64,000 nucleotides of DNA from Riptortus pedestris (lineage: Eukaryota > Arthropoda > Insecta > Hemiptera > Alydidae). Location: contig CM032228.1 of assembly GCA_019009955.1 (NCBI GenBank), positions 208,424,001 to 208,488,000 of the forward strand, given 5' to 3'. Shown one piece after another: positions 52,176-64,000 of this stretch. The notes below the pieces were generated by a model. The model did no database searches, was not told the origin of the DNA, and worked only from the letters and a program-made list of their open reading frames with translations. Position numbers and translations under genes: made by a program. How positions within the stretch are numbered: position 1 is the stretch's first letter; every line of letters begins with the position of its first letter.

Positions 52176-55100
52176 CATTTCATTTTGGGGAAGAACTGGA
52201 AAACGTGCTTTTACGTACTACGCCGCCAAAAGAAACTTCTTTTTACTTAACTAAAACCTGACATGTAGTTTCATTTCTAAATTCTTGAAAATAGGGGTTA
52301 TCAAAATATATCAGGGAATTTGAAACACCCTTTATAATGAAGATGGTAGTTTTTTCTTCTTTATCTACATTCCAAGAACAAACTAAAGCTAAACAGGATG
52401 CCAGAATAATTTATTTTTAAACATTACGACTATGAAATAGAATCCTGTCCATAACTCAACTCTTAAATGAAAAGGAAAGAAATTTCTGATTTATGCCATG
52501 GCATAAAACTAATCAATTGCATGATGGAGTTTGCTATAAAAATCCTTGGCAACTTTACTAACGGAAATATTTTTAGTATAAAATTAAAATAGTAAAAAGC
52601 TAATGAACATGAAACAAAAGAAGTAACTCATAATACTAGTAATTTAACTTTCTTATGTTGTTGTTGTTATTTTAAGCAAATTTCGTTCCAAATAATTACC
52701 ACAATGAATATTAATTGAAAGACGTATAAGTATGACTTCTCTAATGAATTGGTGGCTGTTCATCAACCAAATATATCTTACTAAAATGTATAATGCAAAT
52801 AAAAATACTTTTTTCTTGTCTAAACTCCTAATGTGTCCAGTGTTTGGAGTTGCTATGAAGGTCGGTTCGTAACACCCACCTAATCATGATCTTGATTCAT
52901 TGAGCAAAGTATACATTTTTGTGACAAGCTCATGAAATAAGGCCACTTGTTCACCTCAAGTGGTCCTAAGACATCCTAGAAGATGAAAAATTACGGAAAA
53001 ATTTGCATGTATGTGTATGAGTGTGTGTGTCCGTTATTGAGCGTCAGATAAGACCATGTTATTTTGCTTCTATTGATAATGAACATAACTTCTAAGACCG
53101 TTCTTCTATAGATGTTGCTGTTTGAGGAATATTAGCGAAGTTACTTGATTTCTATTTACTTCCAACATTGACGCCCCAAATCCAGGAGGGAGACCTCATC
53201 AAAGTTTCTTCTTTTGCCCCCTAAGTAAAACCCCACTCTCACCTACTCTTATTAAGCTATTATATCACTAAATGTCTCATGTACACCTTAAATTTCAAAT
53301 AAGGTTTACATAGAAGTCTTACTAAAAGATAATTAGAGTAATTGAGTGATGTAATCAGTCACAATTGCAACATGTAAAATCACCGCTTACTTCGAGCGGT
53401 TAATGGAAAGAACGAATACATTTTATCGAAATCTTTTTCTCTGTGTATAAATTAAACATTTTAAGGCAATATAGATGATTAAAGTTGTTCTAACCCTGAG
53501 GTTTATTCTTATGAAGGCTTCGTTTGATTATAGGCGTTCACAAAAAAAAAAAATAAATAAAGCCAAGGAAATGTCTTTAGCTGTCTAAATATTTATCGCG
53601 AGTGCCAGAAGTGCCATTATCTTTTAGCTAAAGGACGTATCTTTTAGAGGGAATATTAAGATATAGGAGTGTGAATGTCAAATGCTCTGAAAGCACGTAC
53701 ACTTCTCCTTTCCCAGAATACTAGAAGTTCTAATATTCCTAAATTTTGTCCTAAAAATTTATATATTTATAAATTGAGGGACTTAAGTAATCGATTGACC
53801 TGTATAGAATCGGGTAAATGCATCTCGGACGCATGATATGCAGGACGATGAAAGGGGCACAGATCCAAATATACGTTTTGCACGTGCTATTGTAGTCAGC
53901 TGAAACACAGCCAGATATATTAATGCCATCAACACAGTTATAAATGCTTGGCGTCCAAAATGACTTCCGTCTCACAAATCCTTCCACTGCCTGTTGAAGT
54001 GTAAAATTTTGATATATTTTGCATTGTTTGGAAATCGAAAAAGTAGATTCTTAATATAAATACTTGTAATTATGGAATATGTCGGGAAATAAGTACGAGT
54101 TCTGTTTATTGGCAATTGACATTATTTGTTGAGTTGACAGTTGAATACAAATAACGGCGTTAGCATTCTTCAGTGATAAAGATGAGCAGCTGATTCTCCC
54201 AAACAAAGGACCTGACATGAGGCCTATTCTAGACGTTCCGGCAATACATTGCCATCTTGAGAAAATAATATGGTAACCAAGTGCATTTATTATCCCCCTA
54301 AGCAGATGTCATCATTCATAAACATTTACAGCAAATAGTATAATTTCATATAATATGGAACAGTCAGACATTTTACTTAAGCCTACACTTGAGTGAAAGA
54401 AAAACCAGCTATTACATCTCATTTCATAAAGAGCCTATTACCCCTTGGGAAGCCTTCTAGTATTCCTCAATCTAAGTCCTATTAACCAGTTCGATATAGT
54501 AAAAACATCAATAAGTCTTTGGCATGAAAAAGATTTGGACAAAGTGCATGCACTGTATACGACGTCAGGCGGTGGACTTTGAAATCATTTACAGAACAGA
54601 CACCTTGTCGTAATTATTTTAATTTTTCAGACTTTTTTTAAATATTTTACTAATTAGAACTCGCTAATATAAGTTCCATGTTTTAATACTTCACATTTCC
54701 TCCATAATGATGAACTAATTAATAAGTTTTACTTGTGTTGGACTATATTTCACTCAAGGTATTTTTCATGTCCATTTATTTTTTCGTAGTTTACTTTTTC
54801 ATAAACTTCTTATTTGGTGGCATAAAAGAATTCCATGGCCTTACTTTGCGGCAGTCAAGTCTTTTAAGAGAAGCAGGTTAATAACTTCTCTAGTAATTTA
54901 CATTTATGAAAATTCAAATCCCGGTGGATGACTGAAAATAATAATAATAGTAAAAACAAATTTTAATTGTGAGAATCAACCTAATTTTCCATTCCTCAAA
55001 CAAATTTAGGTCTTCTTGATAATTCTTTTATTTTTCATATTCTAATCCATTGGCATAATATAGTAATTTTTAACTTGTTCTCTTTGCTATAAAACCAAGG

Positions 55101-55239
55101 AGATTGCATAAACTGGATTATGAGTTTCAAATATTCTACATAATATAGCTAATATGTTCTAGTTGCTTGCTACAGGGGTTGAATTGTTTTAAATTGAAGA
55201 ACTGCCAGAGACTATGAAGTGAAAAATGTAATCTGAGTT
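52176..55239. other. No recognisable gene
   Basis: AT-rich intron 1 sequence. The frame at 53,751-53,987 on the minus strand has no recognised motif. Confidence 0.4.
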
Positions 55240-55328
55240 TTTTAATCAACCTGTAGGTGGCAACCTGTATATAACCCATCCCAATTAGCCTTAGTTGCAA
55301 AAATTAGACGTTAATAAATAATAATAAT
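55240..55328 (+). mobile_element. SINE 3' end
   Basis: GGTGGCAACCTGTATATAAC, CCCAATTAGCCTTAGTTGCA and GACGTTAATAAATAATAAT match the SINE tail. Confidence 0.75.
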
Positions 55329-56828
55329 ATAGTCAGTAAACATTTAAACTATTAAAAAAAATAATAATCATAAAAACCATAAATATTTTATACTTTAGTG
55401 GTAGTAAAATTGAAATACTTAGAAACATAAAATTTACTAAATATTGAAATGCATATTTTACATAATTATTGTTCATTAACGCTCAGTTTAACTGCACTGC
55501 TTTGTATGTGTATATTTTTTTGATATTGTTGCTTGTTGTTATCTTCCAGTTGTGTATCCTAGAGTGAGAAAACAGAATTATCTAGCATGGAAATAGAAAT
55601 GGCATGTATAATAGCTCTCACGGCCATAACATTAGCTGAATAGTTATCAGAAATTGCTTTTCTGAGGGCATATTAATCAAGATATCCAGCAAGCTATGGA
55701 ATATACTCTTCTCACTATTAGCTAATTGCTAATAGACGCATTTTCACAGAATTTCAGTAATTATGTTCATAATTTTATTGCATTAAACACATTACTTGAG
55801 AATTTAAGTCACGGTTTTTACTAAGATAACCAAACCAGGTGTTTAAATTACTAAGGGATATAGCTAATTCTTATATCATCGTTCAAATTAAGGCTTATAT
55901 GCTAACGAGATTAACATAAAACAAAATAGATGTTTTACAAAGTTATTCATTAATTTTTCCCATAGTTCATATTGATTTTAATAGAGAAGTACCAAAACAT
56001 TAACATTTCATCTTTAAATAAAACTATGAAAAGACTAACAACCTGAATGAATCATTTTCCAAATTCCTCCTCCTGTAACCCATTGTATTTTTATATACGT
56101 TTAACTGCAATATTCTCAAAATAACACTATTAACATAATGGCATGCAACTAGTAGAAAAATAATATTAATTATTTCTTTGTTGCTCTTCTTTTTTTAAAT
56201 TATAAAATAGTAAAAGACAGAGTTGATTACCGTTGAAAATTAAACATAAAATGACATTTGAAATCATGTAAACCTATTTATATCTACTGCTATAAATAAG
56301 ATTATTAATGATGGCTAAAAATTTGATTAAAATTAAAACACCTGAATTATTTTGTATCCTTAACATTTTATTAACTACTTGAATTATTAAGATTATGTGA
56401 TGAAATGCATTAATCTTAGCACATAAACATGTATACTGTAATTTAATTAACCATGAATTTTAAACTAAAAAAAAACAAAAAGATTCTTTAACTTCCTAAC
56501 AATTTTTACCTTTATGTGAGATGTAATTGACTTGGAATGTGTCCAAACAATTAGCTCAGAATATGTGAATTTGTTTGTTTAATACTCTGATTGTTTCGTC
56601 AGTCTCGATTCGTCTTTTAAAAAGCTCATAACAATTTTATTAGTTTAATTATTCTTAGAAAGGATGTCAATTATTTATTATAATATTTCAATTGACGGGA
56701 ACACATTTTGACTATGTTGGTTCTTGTGTGTGTATGTGTGACAATTTTTGTTTTATTGTTAGATTCTATATGTTTAAACGAGTTTTATTTATATAATATA
56801 TATTAGGATGACGTTAATTAAATAGATA

Positions 56829-56862
<34 letters not shown>

Positions 56863-57580
56863 TTTTCATATATTATACACGCACACACAAATAAACAAAA
56901 ACGTAAAGAAAGCTAATAGATATACAAATACGTGGCTAAAAAATAAAAATTCAATAATTTTATTGTTACTAAAATCAATATAACATGTGATATTAATATG
57001 AGTTGTATAAAAAGAATTTAAATTACTAAATATAATTTATTTATCTCAAATCAATAACATTTCAAGATATTCTCCACATACATGAATATCGTAATTAATC
57101 TTTGTTTATTAAACTTACTGGGTGCTTTGATACTATAGCTTTCTTGGTTTTCTTTAAAGATGAAATAAACATATTTAGCTCTCATTTTATACTAAACAAT
57201 ATAAAAATAAAATATAAATGTTTTCATAATCTTTCTAATTAAATAATATGCATTTATTTTTTGGGTCAATAGAATAGGTTACGTTAATAATAGTAAGTTT
57301 TAGTTATATAGGTATATAAAAACACAATATTTGATTACCTATATACGCACGTACTTGTGATACTGCATATTGTTTTAGGTCCTGACTAGAACAGAAGTGT
57401 TATGGGAGATGAAGGAGGAGTTAGAAAATGTACTTCACAATGCACTTAAGAAAGTTTCTAAGAACTTCAGTATTCTTCAACTGCTCCTCTAATAGTGCTA
57501 CGGACACATGTTTTTATAACTTACAGCTCAATTCTTTCTAATAGTATTACAAGCGTAATAGATTTTATCTTTGGAGTATT

Positions 57581-58049
57581 TTAGCAGATTTCCCTTAAAG
57601 GAAATCAGCTATTGACGTTGTACTCATGACGCGATTTTCTAAAGTTTCCTCAAATGTCCATCAATCCTACGAATGAGATGAAGAAAATGAGGTGTTTTTT
57701 TTTTTAATTTCCCCTTCAGCAAACCTCCACTCAGTCATTTCACGGAACCAATAAGCACATAAATTCTGAGACATCATTTTGCAAGGTTGAATACTAATAT
57801 TAGTTATAACTGCTTTTTCTATGAAAGATACATGGAAATAAGTTATATTGATGCCCTCAATTTAGATATTTGGAAATTTGATTTAACCCTTACTCGACAT
57901 TTAACCGTTTTATTCAACAGTTGCAGAGCCGTACTTCTACTTATGGTAGTTTTGTTCAGAAATGATAAATATATGGTGAAATGAGATCACTAGTGTGTCA
58001 TATCAGTATGTGGGAAATCTGCTTAGTTTACTCACCTCTGCAAGACGGA
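57581..58049 (-). repeat. Repeat A copy, both ends present
   Basis: TTAGCAGATTTCCCTTAAAGG at the reversed 3' end, CAAATGTCCATCAATCCTAC, and GGGAAATCTGCTTAGTTTAC to GACGGA at the reversed 5' end. The interior is shortened and has no TA array. Confidence 0.75.
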
Positions 58050-59112
58050 CTTCATTAGACTCTGAGTGGTAATATTTGACATTTACGATTAAGGTATTAT
58101 TAATTGCTTTCCTTTAATAATTTTATAACATATGTAACAAAACATTTGCTGCACCACCCAAATTTGAAATTTGATTTTCCTGTACTGAATACATTTTTAA
58201 AATTGTATGTAGTATATTGTATGTGCATTATAAATTTGTTTTATTTTTACCAATTTTGTCATTGAATAGGAGAAACTCTATTTTTAAAAGTTAATCATGG
58301 TGAATAGGGGTAGCATAAATAAATCACAGCTTGATAATAACTAAATATCATTGTGTAAATAAAAAGTACTACTCCAACTAAAATGTGATTTATTAATAAG
58401 CAATGATACTTCACTTATCAAGTAGAGTGGCATAGTGGGCACATCTTAGAAAGTGCAGTCAACTCATCTGCGAATCGAAACTAAAATGTTAAGAGCTTGA
58501 GATAGAAATTTCAATTAATGTCGATGATGATTCAATTCAAACTTTATCCCTTATCCTTCCCAAAGTACTTATTATTAAATTACTTCTTACAATTTCTTGT
58601 TTAAAACCTACGATACCCACAATTTAATCACAGAACTTGAATTCTTTCTAATTTATCGGTGCCAGTTACTATTATATTTATTTATAAATATGTGTTATAG
58701 TTATGAAATATTATCATGCTTTGAACAACAAAGATCTATTACCTTACTTACTCAATAAATTTTAAGTGACACTCATATTTTTCTTTTTTAAAGTGAGTTA
58801 TACCGAATTATCTAATTGAGCAAGGTATTAACTCCAATCTTCGTATGAAAATAAAGCAACGAAATAAATTGAACGTGGGAGAGGGAAAACGCAGTCAGAT
58901 ATGTATCTATGTGAATTCCTAAGAGATCTAGATATCAAGTAATCTTTTTGAAGCTAACAACAAACATGACGTCTTCAGTGGAATGGTTGATAAGTTACTT
59001 TTAACAAATGCGCATTTCTGTGTTTTCATTAATTAATAGGAGCTCAAGCTATTTGAATTAAAAGTGTGTGTGTGTGTGTTAATATTATTTATTAAATTAA
59101 ATCATCCTAATG

Positions 59113-59326
59113 TGGGCTCAGGTTTGCCATTTGAATTAAGTCGTTGGTATTAATCTCACTTGGTAAACCTAGAATGATATGTTCCACTCCACCTGGGCAA
59201 TAGGAATTTAGTGATGAACCAGTTAACTAAAATTCCAAGTGCCACCCTGGTCAGAAAACAGTGATTACCCGTAGGATAACACGTCCAAATTAGCCATAGT
59301 AGCACATAGTGGACGTTAATAAATTA
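59113..59326 (+). mobile_element. SINE copy just 3' of shakB exon 1
   Basis: GGGCTCAGGTTTGCCATTTG, a diverged B box region GATATGTTCCACTCC, CACCCTGGTCAGAAAACAG and GGACGTTAATAAATTAC. It lies 227 bp inside intron 1 from the exon 1 donor. Confidence 0.75.
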
Positions 59327-59552
59327 CAACAATATTGATTAATATGAAACTAATAAGTTATGGGATGTTTTATTAAAATGCCAATTCACTATTAAAATAC
59401 AAGGTAACTGGTTTGTTTAGAAATTTAATATTCGAACCTAAAGTAGAAAATACCCTTTGAACGTTACTTGGTTTATTATGTTTCTTGTAATTGGTTTTCA
59501 TCACTACAAAAAATCATACACCAAAAAATGGAAGAGAAGTATACTAATTCAC

Positions 59553-59903
59553 CTGAGAGAAGAGGCAGAAAGGGACCCACTGATAGAAGCGATGCACCCT
59601 CTTCTCGGCAGATCCTCCAGACGGCCCTACCCCTGGATAGGCGACTTCCTGGCCGACCCTGGCCCTCAGCTGGGAGGGAAGGGAGTAGGTGGAGTGCACC
59701 CAGCACCATGCTTCAAGGACGGCGGCGGGCACATCCCTCGTGTGTATGCACTCCAAAGGGCTGCCTACCAACTGCCTCGCACCCAGGACGACACACGACG
59801 ACACCAGAACTGCAGAGGTCGCCCTGGAATGGAGCCAGAGGACTAGTCCGTCGGTCCGGTTGATCCTGAGCAGGCCCCTCAGCCCGCCGAGGAGGTCTAG
59901 CAT
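59553..59903 (-). CDS. shakB: shakB-like innexin, coding exon 1 (residues 1-117)
   Basis: Opens with ATG at 59,903-59,901 (MLDLLGGLRGLL) and ends at codon CAG followed by the donor GTGAATTAG, so it stops in phase 0. It encodes the N terminus, TM1, the first extracellular loop with Cys52 and Cys67 fourteen residues apart, and the start of TM2. Shared with shakB are the MLD start, HTRDVP after the first loop cysteine, YPGVG, and a variant of the innexin YYQW motif, here FYQWVPFCLFSQ. The shakB stretch I recall is YYQWVCFCLFFQ, so a Cys is replaced by Pro and a Phe by Ser. The exon is very GC-rich, with codons mostly ending in G or C, and much more diverged than exons 2-4. It may be one of several alternative first exons. 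The ATG was chosen because it aligns with the family start; the frame stays open 25 codons upstream into low-complexity Gly/Glu sequence. Confidence 0.87.
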
Positions 59904-59904
59904 A

Positions 59905-59940
59905 ACTGCAACACCCTCCCCTCCGCCCTTGCTTATATAG
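59905..59940 (-). promoter_or_regulatory. Candidate TATA box and initiator for shakB exon 1
   Basis: On the minus strand TATATAAG occupies 59,939-59,932 and GCAGTT lies at 59,909-59,904 region with its A at 59,907, 32 bases from the first T of the TATA. This matches arthropod TATA-to-initiator spacing. The implied start is only 4 nt before the ATG. The same TTGCAG could instead be a splice acceptor for an upstream leader exon, though the sequence before it is purine-rich rather than a pyrimidine tract. Confidence 0.45.
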
Positions 59941-60000
59941 CCCTTCTCTAACCCCCCCCCCCCCTCACCTCCCCTCACTCACGAAACCCCCCCTAGCATT
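59941..60000 (-). promoter_or_regulatory. G-rich tract upstream of the shakB TATA box
   Basis: On the coding (minus) strand there are runs of 7 G (59,993-59,987), 4 G, GG and 13 G (59,964-59,952), just upstream of the TATA at 59,939. The tract could form a G-quadruplex or bind zinc-finger activators; that is inference from the sequence alone. Confidence 0.4.
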
Positions 60001-60551
60001 CGCCCCTTTCAACCTGTCCTATAAACACCGTTCGGATGTTTATTACTAAGCGTAGATTCATCAGCCATTAACCCTGAGTGCATTTCCAAAGAAAACTACA
60101 ACACCGTAAATCATGACACAATTACGTGTTCAGCAATGGTTATATTAAGACTGAGTTTAAATTTATATATAGCTTGGCGGAGGAAAGCATTCTTTGAAGT
60201 CCACTCGTATGGGAGAGTTCCTTACTCAGTGTAAGTAGCTATAACAATCAATGATCATTGTATCGGCTAATAACGAATTGTGAATGGAATGCGAAGAACT
60301 ATTACAGTGAGTGTGGTCCCCTTCACCTACACTAATAAGGCCCATTTTGAATTCCTATGTTTCAAATAAAACTCAGTCATTTCCTCTTAAACGGAAATAC
60401 AGTATACAATGCATATCGTTTATAGCCAATAATTGTTTTTTAAAAAGAAAACAGTGATACAGTGTATGTAGTATATTAATTACTGTCCAATGAAACTCTA
60501 GATTTATTTGGACCTGCTTTAAGACTATTGTTTTATTGTTGTTATATTTAT

Positions 60552-60922
60552 TATTTAATTATGTCCACGTTTTGCTACTATGGCGAACAGGGATGGGTTA
60601 TCTACAGGTTAACACCATTTTCGAGCTAGGATGAGACTAAGGATTTTAATTCATGATTTCGTCACTAAATAAATTCCCATCGCCCGGGCGGGAATCGAAC
60701 TCACCACTTTAGTTTACCATGTGAGATTAAAGCCTTAAGGTTAGAATATTGATATTTATTTAAAATAACACAATTTCTGGGCAAAGGAAATTATTTAGTG
60801 ACGAAATTCATTAAATAACATCCTAAAATCCCACCCTGGCTAGAAAAGGGTGGTAACCTGTAGATAACCCGTCCCAGTTAGCCTAAGTTGCAAAAAGTGG
60901 ACGTTAATAAATAATAATAATA
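60552..60922. mobile_element. Head-to-head pair of SINE copies
   Basis: A minus-strand copy at 60,552-60,745 (tail GTCCACGTTTTGCTACTATG, B box GGGAATCGAACTC reversed) and a plus-strand copy at 60,777-60,922 (TTATTTAGTGACGAAATTC to GGACGTTAATAAATAATAAT) face away from each other with about 30 bp between. The pair forms an imperfect inverted repeat 650 bp upstream of the shakB start. Confidence 0.78.
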
Positions 60923-62661
60923 ACACAGTTTCATGTAATAATTAATATTTATAATATAGCATTAACAAAAAATTCAAAAAAGAAAAAAATAGAACTCTCT
61001 ATCCTCCTTCTCATAAATTTTCACTGAACACATATCATGGTTGCAAGTCTGGGGATTCACTCAGCCTGCAATGAAGGATACTGTTGGAATTTGAAAACAA
61101 AAAGGAGGAATTTGCAGCTTACTAAATGTAGAAGTTTTTTTGAATGTTAAAATCTTTCGTTCTAATAATGGAGCACTGAAAGAAGAAAGTTTACAGAGGA
61201 AGAAAATGTCGTTAATTAGCAGACAGCATACTCACATTAGTTAATACTGATGCAATGTCTCAAAAAGAATTTTACGAGATAAAAATTTTCCTTGGCAATA
61301 AATTATTCATTAATATCAACTGTTATTAGTAATAATACCACCAAAAAATGAAGTCATGCCAAATAATATTTAGTGACAACATTTTTTTTAATAAATAATT
61401 TTTCTAATAATTAATTACGCCAAAATATTAAATCGTGATTAAAGCATTTGCTAAGAGCAGATGTTGAATAGGCTGCGTCATACACAGTGAATTTCAGAAC
61501 ATATAAACTAAATAACAAATTCCACCGCATTTCTCCGCTAGAGACAATTAAAAAGTTTTAAAAGGTTCAAGAGGAATTACACGGCCGAGAGAGCTCGTTC
61601 CTTGGGCGTGACCAAAATATATATAGCACAAATATTTCAGGTTTATATTTCTTCAACATTCATAGAAAAATCAAATAATGAATAAAAATATAAATAAAAA
61701 AAATATCATAATTTGTTTCTAGAAAAAACTAAGAAACAACGGAAAAGAATATGAGAATGACAACAAATATTAGAGAAAATAGATTAAGCGGGGTTATTGA
61801 GGTTTAAGATTGAAATACTGACAACGAGTTCAGCATTCAATTTTCTTTCCACGCTGTAATATAAATATATATTTCATAAAATATAATATTAACAAAATAT
61901 CGAATAAAGGATATTATTATTAAATATTTAAAATATTTTTCGGAGAACAAAAGACATCATAAGAAGTAACATATTCTATCCACAGAATAATAGTAAGTAT
62001 AAGTATTATTAACCACCATTTGTTACAAGTATTTTAATATTTTTATTCCCAACGACTACCTCGTTCAAGTAATAAAAACATATATAATAATTAAATTAAT
62101 ATAATTACAAGTGATTATTCACAATTGCTTAAATTTATAAGTATCTGTTAAAAGAATATTCTTTCTTCTTTTTCATAACAGTAATCAAGAGTCAAAAGAG
62201 AAATATCCAATGCAATGAAAGGGCTATGACAGATAAAAAATGTTATTAATAACAACGAAAAAAATAGGTAATGCTATTCACAAATAATTTCTGAAGAATG
62301 AATTACACATCTTGAAGAGAAAGTAAAGAGCAAGATGAATGCCCTCTGTAAATGAAAATCTGTCCCTTTCTCGATGGAAAAGATAAATATTGCAAAACTT
62401 CATAAAGTGAGGTGAACATTCATTACTAGGGCATCAGTACAAAAGAAAGGGGTCGTCTTTTCATACCAATATTGTCACTTTCATATTTGTTTTCAAACGA
62501 TTTACATACAATGAAATGTATTACATTTAGGAATTTTACAACGGAACACAAAGTTTTGATACATATTGATAGATCCGACGCACAGCTGGAGAATATGAAT
62601 CAGGATAACTTATATGATACACTACCTTGAGAGAAATCGGAAGTTGATGGTCTTCTAATTA
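60923..62661. other. No recognisable gene
   Basis: Very AT-rich. I find no repeat family member or coding region. Confidence 0.4.
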
Positions 62662-62726
62662 AGCTATTTTTGAAAAAAAGTCTTCAAGTGTCTATCCACT
62701 CTGTTTAGTAAATGATGTCCATTCAA

Positions 62727-62846
<120 letters not shown>

Positions 62847-63172
62847 TCTTATTAACAATACGCTATTATCATGAAACATCTTATTCCGGGCTTAAATAAC
62901 AAATATAGTTTTCATTTGGCTTTTACTCTCTCAGAAATAAAGCTTATACTTTCTTGACTGGAAAATTTTTATTTGATCTATACCACACATGATATTCAAC
63001 CGCTTTATTCAAAGATTTGTTATTAGCTGAAATCGAACGGGGGATCTTAGTTATTATTAGTCCCAACGAAAAATGTTATAGACTAATATTCTTAAATAAT
63101 CGATTTTCTACAATTCTTGTTCTGTACATTTCTTCCTAATCTCCAGTATTAAGCAAGTTATTTGTACTTATA

Positions 63173-63414
63173 TACAGAGTCTTTCAAAAAGAATGAACCG
63201 ATTTCATTAAGCTATATATCTTATTAAGGGACAGTAATACAAGATTGCGAAAAAAGAAAAAAAAACACATGTATTTAACCGGTGTTGAAGTTTTATGGTG
63301 TCATCATCATCATGTTCCATTTCCAGCATCGCTTGTATGATGTCTTCTTCTATTACTGTCTGTTAGTAAGATATAGTTAATGAAATCGGTTCTTTCTTTT
63401 TGAAAGACCCCGTA
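63173..63414. mobile_element. 242-bp MITE with terminal inverted repeats
   Basis: Both ends read inward TACRGRGTCTTTCAAAAAGA, then AGAACCGATTTCATTAA or a close variant, for about 65 bp. TA at each end suggests a TA target. It is nested in a repeat A copy. No coding capacity. Confidence 0.85.
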
Positions 63415-63882
63415 TTTTAAGCCTTCAGTAAACTCTCACTTCGAATACTCTGATTTTTAATTTAAGAAACTGACAATGGGGTAATAAAAATCTCATTTCG
63501 AGCGAAGATTTCAATTTCTGATTACATTACATAGGCACCTTTCTACAGGAAAAATATAAAATATATTGAGACATTAGATGTACCAGCACTTGAGAATTCT
63601 TCTTAGTATACGCAGTCCAGGGCATTGGGCTTTAATTTTATCAGACGGGGAAATGATGTTAATAATTTTGATGAGATGAATGTACCTGAATTGTTTCACA
63701 ATTAATTTTTCACTTACAGATTTAAAGAAGTTTTTGTATTTTGCCGTTGTCAGTAACAAGTCCTATTCATTATCTTGTGATTTTCACTTGAAGGCATTAT
63801 ATCACTAAATATCTCATGTCCAGCTTAAATTTATTCTTTTGTTCAGATAGGGTTATAACTAACAGAAAGAATTATATGATAA

Positions 63883-64000
63883 GGGGCTCAGGTTAGCCTT
63901 GTGAGTTAAACTGTGGACATTAATCTCATACGGCAAACCTAGAGTGGTGAGTTCGATTCTCACCTGAGCAATAGGAATTTATTTAGTGAAGGAATTCATT
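63883..64000 (+). mobile_element. SINE copy cut by the window end
   Basis: GGGGCTCAGGTTAGCCTTGT head, B box GAGTTCGATTCTC, then AATTTATTTAGTGAAGGAA up to the last base. Confidence 0.8.

Noticed and set aside
59457..59940. Several plus-strand open frames over the GC-rich block
   Set aside because: They are shadows of shakB exon 1, kept open by GC-rich codons on the opposite strand. Only the minus frame has innexin motifs and a matching splice donor.

Overview
This is an AT-rich animal window, full of (TA)n microsatellites and short interspersed repeats. It has one confidently recognisable host gene, an innexin (gap-junction protein) closest to insect shaking-B (shakB). Conventional GT-AG introns, an intron over 30 kb, tRNA-derived SINEs, Tc1/mariner, Penelope-like, non-LTR and LTR fragments, and arthropod core-promoter motifs (TATA plus TCAGT) point to an arthropod, probably an insect. 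I cannot name the species from the sequence.

Layout. 1-23,000 is downstream of shakB. It holds degenerate repeats: many copies of a composite family called here repeat A, a tRNA-derived SINE, a decayed Tc1 element at 9,986-10,785, a 542-bp inverted-repeat element at 13,861-14,402, and a 2.2-kb repeat inserted into the TA array of a repeat A copy at 15,796-18,047. 23,076-59,903 is the minus-strand shakB gene. Its four coding exons (59,553-59,903; 28,461-28,680; 24,970-25,258; 23,076-23,301) join in frame to 1,086 nt, 361 residues plus a stop. Exons 2-4 resemble shakB very closely. Exon 1 lies in a GC-rich island and its protein is much more diverged. The 30.9-kb intron 1 carries most of the mobile elements: a Penelope-like reverse transcriptase fragment, a non-LTR 3' fragment, a solo LTR with a visible core promoter, long hairpin MITE-like elements, SINEs and a possible gag fragment. 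59,904-64,000 holds the exon 1 promoter region, a head-to-head SINE pair and more nested repeats.

The most notable observations are the GC-rich divergent first exon of shakB, with a TATA box and initiator placed to leave a 4-nt leader; the repeat A family, which ends in a 20-bp palindrome and has an internal (TA)n array in which other elements repeatedly sit; and several near-perfect long hairpins in shakB introns.
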